64,000 nucleotides of DNA, from NCBI GenBank assembly GCA_019750335.1, contig JAIEOQ010000002.1:62001-126000 (forward strand). Direction: 5' to 3'. The notes under the pieces are model-generated. The model had not been told where the DNA came from. It saw only the letters and a list, made by a program, of their open reading frames with translations, and did not search any database. A program made the translations under genes and the position numbers. The stretch is from Candidatus Obscuribacterales bacterium. GTDB taxonomy: Bacteria > Cyanobacteriota > Vampirovibrionia > Obscuribacterales > Obscuribacteraceae. Below are positions 1 through 10,109 of the stretch, one piece after another. Position 1 is the first letter of the stretch. Every line of letters starts with the position of its first letter.

Positions 1-3000
1 GTACCCGGCACTTTAGGCAATCCATAACCGAAGAACTGTGTTTGCAGCTCCGGTAAATTAGCCGCACCGGCAACATAAAGCGGCGCTACAAACTTACCGA
101 CTTTGTTCGCCGACAAGAATTGATTAAGTCGTCCACCGACCCCCAATGACTTAAAGTAGAACTCGCTCATATTGTAAGGAGTGCCGACTAGCTGCAAGGC
201 TCCGGATGTAGTCATCTTAGTGCCTAACCAGGCTTTAGCTTTAAGCTCAGTCGTTGCTTTCAACTCCGCATAGTTCTGAGCCATTTTCGGTCCAAAAGGA
301 TTAACTCTGAAGTTATTCGATTCAAGCAAAGGACCAACAAAAAGCGCTTGTCCAGCCGGCGTTTGGAATGTGTTTAATAAATAAGAAAACGAAGCACCGA
401 GTGTCGTTTTGCCATAATGTAATGCTGTATCGGCATAAATACCGGCATATTTTGAATAACGCTCCAAAGGATCAATAACTAAAGCCGCTTGTTCAATAGC
501 CGCACTGTGATTTTTGCTTACTTCAGCATAAGATTTTTTGATTGATTCGGTACTTGTTGCAAAAGAATCCCGGGCATAGTTTGTATTAGCAAAAACATCC
601 CAACGGCTGCCGTCCTTCTCTTCGTCATGTTCATATTGAGCGATTAAGTTTTGACGTAAACTGACATAGCTTAAACCGGTCGAGTAATTACGTATGCTGT
701 TTGCCCAGGCATAACGAGAGAGCTCTTTAGTTGGAATAACCCGCGAAGCGCCAAGGATCCGATCCATGTAAGGTATTTTGCGCATTAACCCTTGTGAAAC
801 ATGCAACTGTCCGGCTAAAGCGGAGAAGTTCAGCCCTGAAAGCTCGGCTTGCAAAGCCGGGCTCATCTGTTTAGCAGCAGTAGACAGTGTTAAATCATCA
901 GAAAGTTTTGCCAGATCATCACCGGCAGCGCCAACGAAACTAACACCTTTTTTCACTAAAACGGCCTTAAAGTCTTTTATTGTCGCGATACCGCTTTTTT
1001 CTAAGGCAACCATTGTCTGCTCAACACCACCGGCACTCTTACCGAGAACCGTATTACCGGCAAACCGCCCGATTGCTCTTGCTGCAGGCAATAAAGCAAA
1101 CGCACTGCCACCATGCACCAAACTGCTTCCGAAGCTTTCACTTTCACCATAAGCAATTCGCGCTAAACCGGCTCGCGAACCGACCGCGCTCAAAGCTCCG
1201 GCGCCATAGATCAATCCGGCATTACGTAAACCAACTTTTGCCACTAAGGATTCACCGCTTACCACCAGCTTCCAAGCACTAGGTCCAGCCTTTATCGAAG
1301 CTAAGGCAGCCACGACGGTCAAACCAACCCCAGCTGCGGTTACATCCATCGGCAAATTCCATTTAGCTTGGTCAACTTTCGCCAGCTCGCCTTCAAGTGC
1401 GGCTTTAATATCCACAACTTGTTGTGCTGCTTCCGGACCACCATCCTTAGGCGCAATATCCATTTGCAAAACGCTGCCAATCAAAGCTTCAAGCTCAACA
1501 TCAGGTTTTTGATTGAAGTCTATGCCCCGTTCATGATATTTTGCTTTGTAATCTTTAACTACTTTGAGCAGCTCTTCAACACGATCCGTTTTTAAATGTC
1601 CCAGCGTCCGCTCATAAGTGAATCCGGCACCGGACAGAGCCGGAACTTTTTTATAGCCCATATAGAACATTATCGCTTCTTTGCGATAAAGCGAAGGCAT
1701 TTGCAAATAACAGGCGGAACCATGACTATCCGAACCGCGAATCATTCCACTGAAATTCAATAAACCGTTAGTTAATTTATCTCCGGAGAAACGCAATGTG
1801 CCTTCTTTTTCATTCCCGTTGGCTGAGTCAGCACTTAAACGCAGATCGTAGCCTAGAAGCGCTGCTCTTTCTTTCAAGGCAGCATAGGATACGCCATCGG
1901 CTTTCATAAACTCTTCGAGTGCTTTCTTCTGTTCATCACTCTTATGATTGCTATTCGGTTCCAAAATAATAGTCGTAAAAGCCAAGCCACCTTCTTGGCT
2001 GCGACGAATGTCGCCCGGATTACGCGGATCAGGGGTCAAGCTAACTTTATTTTCGATATGAGTTGCCGCTTTTTCCAAAAGATCGTACGGCATCTCATCA
2101 GCCGACTTAATCACTGCTTGCCAGGCTTTATCGGCCTCGGCGTTATACCCAAGCTCGATCAATCCTTCCGCATAAGACTTGCGCTCATCAGTTAAATTGA
2201 TCAATCTTTGTATTCCGGATTGAAATTGATCATGCTGCTCCAATCGCTCGCCAAGAGTAAGCGGCTTATCAGCAATCAAGCCCGATTCAAGAACACCCAG
2301 AGTACTGGTCATATCAGCTTTAATCAGTTGAGCTTCTCTGGAATTTGTACTAAAAAAGAGATCCGCCGATTTGATTGTTTCTTGCATGACAGCATCGACT
2401 TCATCAATACGTCCGGCTTTTTTCAAAGCTAAAGCATATTTTTGACCGGCAATTATTGGCAGAGACAAAGTCCCTTTGCTGAAGTCCAATAGAACCTGAC
2501 AATCAGCTTTTTGCTCCGGCGACAACCCTCCTTTTTCAAGAGTAGCAAGGGCAAATTCAGCTTCCGGCTTAATCAACTCCGCTGATTTTTTTACGGCAGA
2601 ATGAGGAAAGTTTTGCATGGCAACAGCAACTTGTTGCCTGAACATTGCCGCTTGTTCGTTCTGTCCGCATCTGGTCAAAATATCAGCATAATTTTCACGC
2701 ACAGCTGCTGCTTTCAATAATTGCTGACCGGAACTTTCAATATTTTGGTAGCACTGCAAAAGCTGCATCGGTGTTAACGCTTCTTGTGCCGGAGTCATTT
2801 TGGTTTCAAGCATAGAAACGAGCTTATCCATGTCGCTCTTAATCAGGTTCGATCGCCGATCCATCAAAGAGAAAGCAAGACTGCTAGCCTCCGGAATGCC
2901 GGCAAGCACTCTGTCTCTATCAGCATGCTGCTTCGCTAAATTGAGTAATTCAGCATATTGTAGGCGAGCGTTCACAGGCAATAATAATTTGCTTAAACCA

Positions 3001-6000
3001 ACCTCGATCAGCTGCTGTCCGCGCAAACCTTCTTCGGCTGTATATTTAGTGCTTTCAAGAGCAGTAAATACTTTTTCCAGATCTTGCTTAATCAAAGCCT
3101 GGTCATTCTCTTTTTCCATTATGGAAATGGCTTCTTCAAACTTTGCTTTCAGTTCTTGATCAAGTACAAAATCAACTTTTTGCTCTTTGGCAGCTTTTTG
3201 TTTTTCAGCTAAAAGCTTAGCTGCTTCATTGAATTTTTCTACACCAATCGAAGGTTTTTCTGCCTCCGATTTTGCTGCTAAAGCAGGATTAGGTTGAACA
3301 ATTTCTACTGGAGCTTGAGCCTTAGCCGGAAGCAAATCAGTCTCTTTAAGATTAAGACGTTCAAAGAGCTCCTTAGTACCGACAGTCTTCGCTAAAATCT
3401 CTTGTCGGTAAGCTTCCGGTATGAAGCTTACCGCTTCTTCAAGCTTGGTTTTGGCAAGCTTTTTATCTTCGTCATTACCGTGACTGAGCGCATCAGCGTG
3501 TAAGAAATAAGCCGAATAACTACGTTGCGCAATTCGGGCCGCTACCTCAGACGATTCAGCTTGCCAGGCGCTAGCAAGATTTTGTATTGGCGACAAGCGC
3601 CCAATTATATCCGTTTCCAATTCTTGGATATGAGGAAAACGTGCCGGATTATCAGCAATAATTTTGCGAATCTCTTCTTTGCGCTCGGCAGGAGTATTAT
3701 CCGCATAAGCTTCTACAAGCAATGCTTTATCTGCGGCAGCAGGTATTTTATCTTGGGCAATTTTAAGCTCTGCTTGAGTTTTATTTTGCAGCACTCTAAT
3801 TTCTTCAGCTACAGACAATAGCTTGCTTATACCAATGGACTGCAATTCTTGATATTTCGTTTGTGCTTCTTGTAGTCCATCCCATGTAGCTTGAAAGCCG
3901 CGATATTTCTTATTTAGATCCGCAATAATAGCCTCTTTGTCTTTGGCACTAATATTTTGATTGAATAACTTGTCTGATTCTTTTTGATCTTCAGGACTCA
4001 TGCTTTTTAAAACTTCTACAAGTTTTTGCTCAGCTCTATTAATCCTCAGCTCAGCTTCACCACTGCAAAATGCTTGTAATGCAATACGCTGCTCGCGTCC
4101 TTGACGATCCAGTTGTTCGAATTCCGGATATTTTGCAATTAATCGTGCATAAATATCAGCTCGCTCCTTGTCTGAAACCTGAGCATCACTTAGCTTATTG
4201 TAATCAGCCTGATCTTCTGGATTTGAAATTATCTTTTCGATAACTTCTTTATATTTAGTTGAAACTTCAAGTACCTTTTTATCGATAGTGCCGTCGAACA
4301 AAGAGCCCAAAAGCTCATTACGGCTAGCTTCTTGCGCCTGCAAATACTCCATGTCTTTTTTCGTTGCAGCGTCGATTAACTTGATGCCTTTTTCAAACTG
4401 TGGCTTAAGTTTATCCAAAACAGCTTTTTTATCTTGAGCTTTATCCAGCTCGACTGCCGCTTCAACCAACATTTCCATTGGACTTTGTTCAGACTTTTTA
4501 GGCAATGCTTCGGCTCGTTGTTTTGCAGACAACTTTTCTAGAGGTTTTGCTTCAGGTTTTTCCGCCGCTCTATTAGCTCCAACTTTTTCCGGTGGAACAG
4601 CCATTTGTCCGCGTCCAAACACATTGAGTTTTTCAGCAATAGGTAAAAGTAATTTGCCATTTTCATGGTTGGGATCCAGATATTTTTTATCTATTTGCGT
4701 CAATTCAAAAATAACCTTTTTGCTCTCTTGAACCGCTTGATCATTGAAAAGCGGGCTATTTAGTTGCTCTTCAGGCTTCAAAGACATAAATTGCTTGACG
4801 CTGTCTTTAGCCAAAAGCTGAGCCAAATATTGCTCACGTAACTTAAGTGGGGATTCATACAATTCATTGAGCCGAGCATAAGCACTTACCGACTCAAAAG
4901 CAGCTTTTACTAGCGGATTTTGGTCAAGCCCTTTATCCAACTTGACGTTTTCTTTTTCTTTGCTGAGATATTCATTTAAACCTGTCGAAAATTCTTTCCA
5001 CCATTGCGCATCTTTTTGCAAAAGCTTGGCTTCTACCGGATTAGTCTTCAACCAATCTTCGATTATTTTTGCCGGCTCAGCGTTAGTGTTGATACTTTCG
5101 CTTCTAGTCTCCAGAACAAGCTTATTGAATGCGACTGTGTCCTTTGTTTTTTCTTCGCCTTGCAACAAATCGTTTTTATTTTTTTGAAGCAGACCAAGTG
5201 AGTTTTGAATAACAAATTTTTGATTATTTAGGTCTTGCTTTTCAAAGAGAACAGCAAGAGCAGCCGCTTTCGCCTGATCATTAGGCTTAAACTTATTCAG
5301 CTCAGTTTTCATAGCACTCAAAAGTCCGATTCGTTCAAGTTTATCCGCTTGTCCGATTGCCGCTTTGTAGCCTTGATTAAGTAGTATCTGGTATGGATCA
5401 TCGCCAGCTTTAGCAAGCACTATATCGCCTGTCGGCAGGCTGAAATTACCGTCGGTCATTCTTGTCGGCGGCCAAGCATCAACTTTTACGCCCTCAGGCA
5501 ATTCACTACGCACCGCTTGCGGAATAAATTCCGCTTTTAGTTCGCCTGTATTTTCCGGCGTATTATCAATAGTTTCAGGTTGTTCGTCACCATCAAATCT
5601 AGCTTTTATTTTTGCTGCTCGCTCCGGATCAAGTCCGGACAAAGCTTTCATATAATCGGGATCCGGCCGAAGCCCCTTGGCCGCATCACCTTCCATGAGC
5701 GGATCTAAACTGGCCGCTTGATCAAGAAGCGAATTAGCTCTTTTTATTTGCTGGCTACGTTCTGGCTCCTGATAGGCATTGCTGGCTGCCAACAATGAGA
5801 AACCATGATTGACTCTTGTATAACCGGAAGCACGCGTCAGATCGCTTATGCCATCTCTGATGCTCTCAGCTCTTGCCAGTTTTGTTTTACCGGCGTCACT
5901 TTGATCAGCTTTTAGTTTCTCAATATCCTGATCTAAACTGCTGATTTCAGCCACAAGATCTTTGCCGTATTTACTTAGCAACGGCTGCTCATTCTCAAAT

Positions 6001-6500
6001 TTAGGCTTAGTAATATATGCCGGTTGTCCATTGTCGTCAGTTAACTGTTTGCCTTGCGCATCTAAAAGTGGAATTTGTTTTCCGTTTGCATCAAGCAAAG
6101 GTTCTTGTTCATAAAGAATACCGTCAGCATAATCTTGAGCAGCAAAATATTTGTTTGAAGCCAGCTCTTGAGCTTGCTCAAATTCTTTGCTCCCCGGTAC
6201 ATGACCAGCTTCTAGCGCTTTTTTTACATTGCCCATTCCATCTGCGGCAAGCGCTAAAGCAGTAGCGAGCACTTTTCTGTCATCAATTGCTTGAATCCGC
6301 AATAGAACTCGCTCGTCCGTATCCGTTTCAGAGAATCGCTCCGGTTTGGACTCGTTTTGAGATTCTGTTTGACGCACATCATTTTGTAATGCCACAGTCG
6401 CCTCTTTGGCGGCTGCCTGGTCACGTTCCTGAGGACTTTTTATTTCACGATTTTTGGCTTCTTCGTTAGGGCTTTTTTCTGGTTTGCCATCGTTAGACAT
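1..6500 (-). CDS. Giant unknown protein, C-terminus beyond the left edge
   Basis: One uninterrupted reading frame runs from an ATG at 6500 to the left edge, giving at least 2166 codons without a stop; the C-terminus is missing. AAGGA lies about 10 bases before the ATG. No signal peptide is visible: the first ~60 residues are charged and low in complexity. Residues ~60-1700 are Lys/Glu/Ala/Leu-rich and look almost wholly helical, with TPR-like stretches and a degenerate repeat from residue 760 onward. Around residues 1718-1870 the composition changes to Gly/Ala-rich hydrophobic stretches that could be membrane helices or a packed domain, followed by more mixed sequence. It lies 162 bases downstream of mutS2 on the same strand. 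I recognise no family and give no function. A large scaffold, surface or contact-dependent protein is possible, but this is only inference from size and composition. Confidence 0.85.
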   Translation of the reverse strand, partial: MSNDGKPEKSPNEEAKNREIKSPQERDQAAAKEATVALQNDVRQTESQNESKPERFSETDTDERVLLRIQAIDDRKVLATALALAADGMGNVKKALEAGHVPGSKEFEQAQELASNKYFAAQDYADGILYEQEPLLDANGKQIPLLDAQGKQLTDDNGQPAYITKPKFENEQPLLSKYGKDLVAEISSLDQDIEKLKADQSDAGKTKLARAESIRDGISDLTRASGYTRVNHGFSLLAASNAYQEPERSQQIKRANSLLDQAASLDPLMEGDAAKGLRPDPDYMKALSGLDPERAAKIKARFDGDEQPETIDNTPENTGELKAEFIPQAVRSELPEGVKVDAWPPTRMTDGNFSLPTGDIVLAKAGDDPYQILLNQGYKAAIGQADKLERIGLLSAMKTELNKFKPNDQAKAAALAVLFEKQDLNNQKFVIQNSLGLLQKNKNDLLQGEEKTKDTVAFNKLVLETRSESINTNAEPAKIIEDWLKTNPVEAKLLQKDAQWWKEFSTGLNEYLSKEKENVKLDKGLDQNPLVKAAFESVSAYARLNELYESPLKLREQYLAQLLAKDSVKQFMSLKPEEQLNSPLFNDQAVQESKKVIFELTQIDKKYLDPNHENGKLLLPIAEKLNVFGRGQMAVPPEKVGANRAAEKPEAKPLEKLSAKQRAEALPKKSEQSPMEMLVEAAVELDKAQDKKAVLDKLKPQFEKGIKLIDAATKKDMEYLQAQEASRNELLGSLFDGTIDKKVLEVSTKYKEVIEKIISNPEDQADYNKLSDAQVSDKERADIYARLIAKYPEFEQLDRQGREQRIALQAFCSGEAELRINRAEQKLVEVLKSMSPEDQKESDKLFNQNISAKDKEAIIADLNKKYRGFQATWDGLQEAQTKYQELQSIGISKLLSVAEEIRVLQNKTQAELKIAQDKIPAAADKALLVEAYADNTPAERKEEIRKIIADNPARFPHIQELETDIIGRLSPIQNLASAWQAESSEVAARIAQRSYSAYFLHADALSHGNDEDKKLAKTKLEEAVSFIPEAYRQEILAKTVGTKELFERLNLKETDLLPAKAQAPVEIVQPNPALAAKSEAEKPSIGVEKFNEAAKLLAEKQKAAKEQKVDFVLDQELKAKFEEAISIMEKENDQALIKQDLEKVFTALESTKYTAEEGLRGQQLIEVGLSKLLLPVNARLQYAELLNLAKQHADRDRVLAGIPEASSLAFSLMDRRSNLIKSDMDKLVSMLETKMTPAQEALTPMQLLQCYQNIESSGQQLLKAAAVRENYADILTRCGQNEQAAMFRQQVAVAMQNFPHSAVKKSAELIKPEAEFALATLEKGGLSPEQKADCQVLLDFSKGTLSLPIIAGQKYALALKKAGRIDEVDAVMQETIKSADLFFSTNSREAQLIKADMTSTLGVLESGLIADKPLTLGERLEQHDQFQSGIQRLINLTDERKSYAEGLIELGYNAEADKAWQAVIKSADEMPYDLLEKAATHIENKVSLTPDPRNPGDIRRSQEGGLAFTTIILEPNSNHKSDEQKKALEEFMKADGVSYAALKERAALLGYDLRLSADSANGNEKEGTLRFSGDKLTNGLLNFSGMIRGSDSHGSACYLQMPSLYRKEAIMFYMGYKKVPALSGAGFTYERTLGHLKTDRVEELLKVVKDYKAKYHERGIDFNQKPDVELEALIGSVLQMDIAPKDGGPEAAQQVVDIKAALEGELAKVDQAKWNLPMDVTAAGVGLTVVAALASIKAGPSAWKLVVSGESLVAKVGLRNAGLIYGAGALSAVGSRAGLARIAYGESESFGSSLVHGGSAFALLPAARAIGRFAGNTVLGKSAGGVEQTMVALEKSGIATIKDFKAVLVKKGVSFVGAAGDDLAKLSDDLTLSTAAKQMSPALQAELSGLNFSALAGQLHVSQGLMRKIPYMDRILGASRVIPTKELSRYAWANSIRNYSTGLSYVSLRQNLIAQYEHDEEKDGSRWDVFANTNYARDSFATSTESIKKSYAEVSKNHSAAIEQAALVIDPLERYSKYAGIYADTALHYGKTTLGASFSYLLNTFQTPAGQALFVGPLLESNNFRVNPFGPKMAQNYAELKATTELKAKAWLGTKMTTSGALQLVGTPYNMSEFYFKSLGVGGRLNQFLSANKVGKFVAPLYVAGAANLPELQTQFFGYGLPKVPG
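3503..4223 (-). repeat. Degenerate 75-84-residue repeats inside the giant protein
   Basis: Three similar segments start near residues 760 (NPEDQADYNKL), 835 (SPEDQKESDKLF) and 919 (IPAAADKALLVEAY). Each continues into a helix ending near a KYPEF, KYRGF or NPARF motif. Spacing is 75 and 84 residues. The repeats are divergent at protein level and not obvious as DNA repeats. More copies may exist outside this stretch. Confidence 0.5.
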
Positions 6501-6662
6501 AAAAACAAATCCTTTGCAAAAATCGCGTTGACAAACGAATCTACACAAGAGCAAGAAAATTTGGACAAACGGACCTATTCTCCGTCCAAGTGTGGAAACT
6601 CCTTAAAATTTCATGCCCGCAAAAGAGCTCAATCAATCAACCTGCCAAGTTTTCCGGCTTTA

Positions 6663-9068
6663 TTAATTGAATTGGACGACTGTGACACCGTCCCCGCCCT
6701 CAAAAGTCTCACCTGGTCTGAATTTTGCCTGGTAACCACTAGCTTGCAAATAGTCACGCACCGAAGTTTTTAAGGCACCGGTGCCGTGTCCGTGAATAAT
6801 CATCACCGGCGAAAGTTGCAAACGATAACTTTGGTCGACAAACTGCTCCAATTCAGCAAGAGCCTCATCCACACGCTTTCCGCGAATATCAAGCGTATTG
6901 CGTTCGCTTCTGACAAAACAAGGATCCTCAGCTTCATGAAGCACTCTGCGATTCGGAGCTTTAGGTTGTTGTTTCAAACCCGATTTAATCTTCGGCGCAT
7001 TAAAAAGCTCAAGATCGGCCAATGAAACTTTAATCTTCATTGAGCCGGCAGCAACAGTGGCTTGCTTGCCTGAGGCAGCTGAGCGATGAATTTCGTCGAT
7101 AATACCGGTTCTGTTCAAGGATTTTATCCGGACCGACTGTCCTTTTTGCCAATTAACTGCGCTTTCCGAGCTTTCTTCCGGCTTAAGCCAACCAAGTTCC
7201 TCTTTAAGTTGGTCGAGCTTCTGTCTCGTTTCTTGAGCTTTAGCCAAAGTTGGCTCTTTTTGCAATTGGGCAGTAAGCTCAGCCACATTCTTTTTAGCCA
7301 GCCGCAGCTCTTCGCTCAAACTGTTAGCCGCGTTGCGTTTAAATTTGTCTATCTGCTCTTCCAACTGATCGTTTTTTTGCTTTAAGTCAGAAGCAAGAAT
7401 ATTGAGCTCGGATTCTTTATTATCGAGAAATCTTTCTCTCTCTAAAAGTCCGCTTAGCTTAGCTTCAAGCTCTTCAATTTTGATTTCAAAATCTTGTTTT
7501 TCTGAACTTAAAAGCTCTTCCGCCTCGGCAACTAAAGCTTCAGGCAAGCCTAAACGACTGGCAATAGCAATCGCTCTTGAGCTACCCGGCACGCCTAGTT
7601 TTATATGGTAGGTCGGCGCCAGAGTTGCTTGATCAAAATCCATGCTTGCATTCATGAAACCTGATTCTTGGTGGGCCAGAGTTTTTAAATCACCAAAGTG
7701 AGTGCTGCAAATTGTCAGAGCGCCGGCATTTTTTAGTCTGGTCAAAATAACTCTAGCTAAAATTTGCCCTTCGCGCGGATCGGTACCAGCACCGATTTCG
7801 TCTAATAACACAAGACTATCTTGTGCAGCGTTGAGCACGATTTCAACGATAGCGCTCATATGAGCCGAGAAGGTAGAGAGATTTTGCTCCAGTGATTGTT
7901 CATCACCGATATCAGCTAAGACTTTCGAAAAAATTACTGCTTCTGAATTTGCAGCAACAGGCAAAAGTAATCCTGCTTTCAACATCAAAGCAAGTATGCC
8001 GGCCGTTTTTAAAAGCACTGTTTTTCCGCCGGTATTCGGTCCGGTAATTACAAGGGTTTGCAGATCCTCGCCTAGCATTATGTCGTTAGGAACAACCGAA
8101 TTTATACTGTTATTTTGCAGAATAAGCAGCGGATGTCTGGCTTGCAAAAGCTTAAGTTTGCCGCTCTCTGAAATTTTGACCGTCGTGCCACCATATTTTT
8201 TTGAGAGCAATCCGCGAGCCCAAATGAAGTTTATCTCGATCAAACTTTGAAATGATTCTTCGATTTGCGGCAAACGACTGCGACATTGATTACTTAACTC
8301 GAGAAGCAAACGTTCAATTTCACGCTCAATCTCCACTTCAATCAAACGTATGCGGTTAGTTAACTCAACCACCGCTATCGGTTCGATATAAATTGTCAAA
8401 CCGGAAGCAGAGCTGTCGTGCACTATTCCTTCAATGCTTTGCCGATGACTGGTATTGACTGGCAATACATAACGTCCATTGCGCTGAGTATAAATAGGCT
8501 CTTGCAGCGATTTAGAAAGAGTGGGCGAGTTTATTATCTTTTGCAGCTCTTCTTTGATCTTCCCTGCTAAACGGCGCATATCTTGTCGCAACTTAGCCAA
8601 AGCCGGGCTGGCGCCATCATTGATCGTGCCCGATTGATCGATGACTTTGCCTATGACTTGCTCAAGCTCGGTAAGAACATGCAGCTTCGGCAAAAAAACA
8701 TGTAGATTCGGATATTTCTCCGCTTCGATTGTGTTCAGAACTGTTTTTTGTCGGCGGCTAATTTCAAGGGTGCGCTTTAGATCCAGAATCTCAAATTGTC
8801 CAAGTACGGCACCGGTTCCAAGCCGGCTCAAATGATCACGCAGATCAGGCAATTTATTTTGAGCCAAATCTATATTGTCGGCAAACAAAGCTTGCGCTTC
8901 CGCTGTTTGTGCCAACGCTTCAGTAATGATGATTTTATTTGCTTGAGGCTCAAGGGCAAGACAGAGCTCTCGACTGCAAGGGCAGGGAGCCTCAAAAGAA
9001 AGATATGCCTTAAGACGTTCCCATTCCAGGGATTTCAGAGTTCTGGCGTAAAGCTGAGCAAAGTTCAA
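6663..9068 (-). CDS. mutS2: Endonuclease MutS2
   Basis: MutS2 family ATPase/nuclease of 801 residues, a typical family length. Known members suppress homologous recombination or rescue collided ribosomes. The Walker A motif GPNTGGKT lies near residue 341, followed by the MutS-type ABC ATPase signature region (LLDEIGAGTDP). Residues ~500-640 form a long Glu/Lys coiled coil, and a C-terminal Smr nuclease domain starts at LDIRG (~725) with the HGHGTG motif. The start is a TTG: an in-frame TAG lies only 12 bases before it, no other start codon lies between, and the residues following it match the family N-terminus. That same TAG ends the upstream 113-residue gene, so translation is probably coupled. 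No strong Shine-Dalgarno precedes the TTG. Confidence 0.95.
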   Translation of the reverse strand: MNFAQLYARTLKSLEWERLKAYLSFEAPCPCSRELCLALEPQANKIIITEALAQTAEAQALFADNIDLAQNKLPDLRDHLSRLGTGAVLGQFEILDLKRTLEISRRQKTVLNTIEAEKYPNLHVFLPKLHVLTELEQVIGKVIDQSGTINDGASPALAKLRQDMRRLAGKIKEELQKIINSPTLSKSLQEPIYTQRNGRYVLPVNTSHRQSIEGIVHDSSASGLTIYIEPIAVVELTNRIRLIEVEIEREIERLLLELSNQCRSRLPQIEESFQSLIEINFIWARGLLSKKYGGTTVKISESGKLKLLQARHPLLILQNNSINSVVPNDIMLGEDLQTLVITGPNTGGKTVLLKTAGILALMLKAGLLLPVAANSEAVIFSKVLADIGDEQSLEQNLSTFSAHMSAIVEIVLNAAQDSLVLLDEIGAGTDPREGQILARVILTRLKNAGALTICSTHFGDLKTLAHQESGFMNASMDFDQATLAPTYHIKLGVPGSSRAIAIASRLGLPEALVAEAEELLSSEKQDFEIKIEELEAKLSGLLERERFLDNKESELNILASDLKQKNDQLEEQIDKFKRNAANSLSEELRLAKKNVAELTAQLQKEPTLAKAQETRQKLDQLKEELGWLKPEESSESAVNWQKGQSVRIKSLNRTGIIDEIHRSAASGKQATVAAGSMKIKVSLADLELFNAPKIKSGLKQQPKAPNRRVLHEAEDPCFVRSERNTLDIRGKRVDEALAELEQFVDQSYRLQLSPVMIIHGHGTGALKTSVRDYLQASGYQAKFRPGETFEGGDGVTVVQFN

Positions 9069-9080
9069 ACCGGATAAATG

Positions 9081-9422
9081 CTAATTGAGACTTCCGGGAT
9101 CCCCGGCAACAGCGCTAACAACAGCAGCAACTACTGGCGGCTCAACTGTGGCAACAGCTGGTTTAGCAGCAACCGGTACAAACGGCTCCAGACTATCCAT
9201 ACCCATGTTATCCATCAATTTTTTCAAACGTACTCTTTGCAGTTCGTACATCTTGTTATTGCGTTTATGCACGATGCCGATTTTTTCGAGCTGCTTGATC
9301 GCTTCAAGATGTTCTTCCGGGACCGCATTCACTTCAATTGTGCCTTTTTCTGTCAACCAACCTATGGTCTGAGATAATGAGCCTAACAATTTCCTCAGCG
9401 GTTGTTCATAATATGCAGACAT
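9081..9422 (-). CDS. Small unknown protein upstream of mutS2
   Basis: A 113-residue protein. The ATG is preceded by GGGAGGT seven bases upstream, which supports the start well. The first ~75 residues are mixed and charged and look helical (QLEKIGIVHKRNNKMYELQR), possibly a small winged-helix or helical fold. The last ~35 residues are Ala/Val/Pro-rich and look disordered. It ends 12 bases before the mutS2 TTG and is probably co-transcribed and translationally coupled with it. I do not recognise the family. It diverges from the carbonic anhydrase gene across a 151-base spacer that contains a 12-base palindrome at 9444-9455 but no clear promoter. Confidence 0.8.
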   Translation of the reverse strand: MSAYYEQPLRKLLGSLSQTIGWLTEKGTIEVNAVPEEHLEAIKQLEKIGIVHKRNNKMYELQRVRLKKLMDNMGMDSLEPFVPVAAKPAVATVEPPVVAAVVSAVAGDPGSLN

Positions 9423-9573
9423 TCACGGTACCTCCCGAGCAAGGTTAATATTAACACTTAAACCAAAAGAATGCTTGCCGTCGACAGAGGCAAAACAGCC
9501 GAATCACTGACAGGATACCGGATTATCAATTTTATGAAAGCGCTTAAACAATCGGAGCAAGGAGACAATAGAA

Positions 9574-10086
9574 TTGCTATTAAGATTTAATGGCAGCCAG
9601 CCAACCGTTGCCAGCTCTGCTTTTATAGCTCCTAACGCCACTCTCATTGGCATGGTCACTATCCAAGAAGAAGCCAGCATCTGGTTTCAAACAGTTGTAA
9701 GGGGAGACATCAATCATATATCGATTGGCAGTCAGACCAACATTCAAGACAGTTGCGTTCTACACGTCACCTACAAACATCCGGTCATTCTCGGCAAACG
9801 TATAACAGTAGGTCATGGAGCCATTTTGCATGGCTGCAACATTGCTGACGACTGCTTAATCGCTATGGGAGCCATTGTCCTTGATGGAGCCGTGATCGAA
9901 GAGAAATGCTTGATTGGCGCCGGAACACTTGTGCCACCGGGAATGGTCGTTCCTCAAGGCAGCCTTGTTCTAGGCTCACCGGCAAAAATCATTCGTCAAC
10001 TGAATGACGCAGATTTAGACAAAATAGAACGCGGTTGGCGTAATTATGTCCAATATTCCAAGCAATATAAAGACGAAATCGGCTAG
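9574..10086 (+). CDS. Gamma-class carbonic anhydrase family protein
   Basis: A 170-residue left-handed beta-helix protein of the gamma-carbonic anhydrase/YrdA/PaaY family, which as a trimer binds a metal and in some members hydrates CO2. The hexapeptide-repeat pattern runs from about residue 15 to 140. The metal ligands are visible as His64 (VLHVT), His81 and His86 (GHGAILHG), and the structural pair Arg43/Asp45 lies in VVRGD. The start is TTG at 9574, supported by AAGGAG nine bases upstream and by full alignment to the usual N-terminus. No signal peptide, so cytoplasmic. The enzyme activity of bacterial YrdA-type members is often unproven, so carbonic anhydrase is a family name here. Confidence 0.93.
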   Translation: MLLRFNGSQPTVASSAFIAPNATLIGMVTIQEEASIWFQTVVRGDINHISIGSQTNIQDSCVLHVTYKHPVILGKRITVGHGAILHGCNIADDCLIAMGAIVLDGAVIEEKCLIGAGTLVPPGMVVPQGSLVLGSPAKIIRQLNDADLDKIERGWRNYVQYSKQYKDEIG

Positions 10087-10101
10087 CACCATATTTGGTG
10101 C
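10086..10101. terminator. Short hairpin between convergent genes
   Basis: GCACCA and TGGTGC form a 6-base stem with a TATT loop, followed by AAATTTA. It lies in the 23-base gap between two convergent genes and could end transcripts from both sides. The stem is short and there is no long T-run. Confidence 0.3.
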
Positions 10102-10109
10102 AAATTTAC

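Noticed and set aside
778..3159. Several 75-124-codon plus-strand frames opposite the giant gene
   Set aside because: The minus-strand frame is open throughout and has protein-like composition; the plus-strand frames have no ribosome sites or coherent composition.
9444..9455. 12-base palindrome GTTAATATTAAC between divergent genes
   Set aside because: Short and AT-rich, so it is likely by chance in this genome; not strong enough to call an operator.
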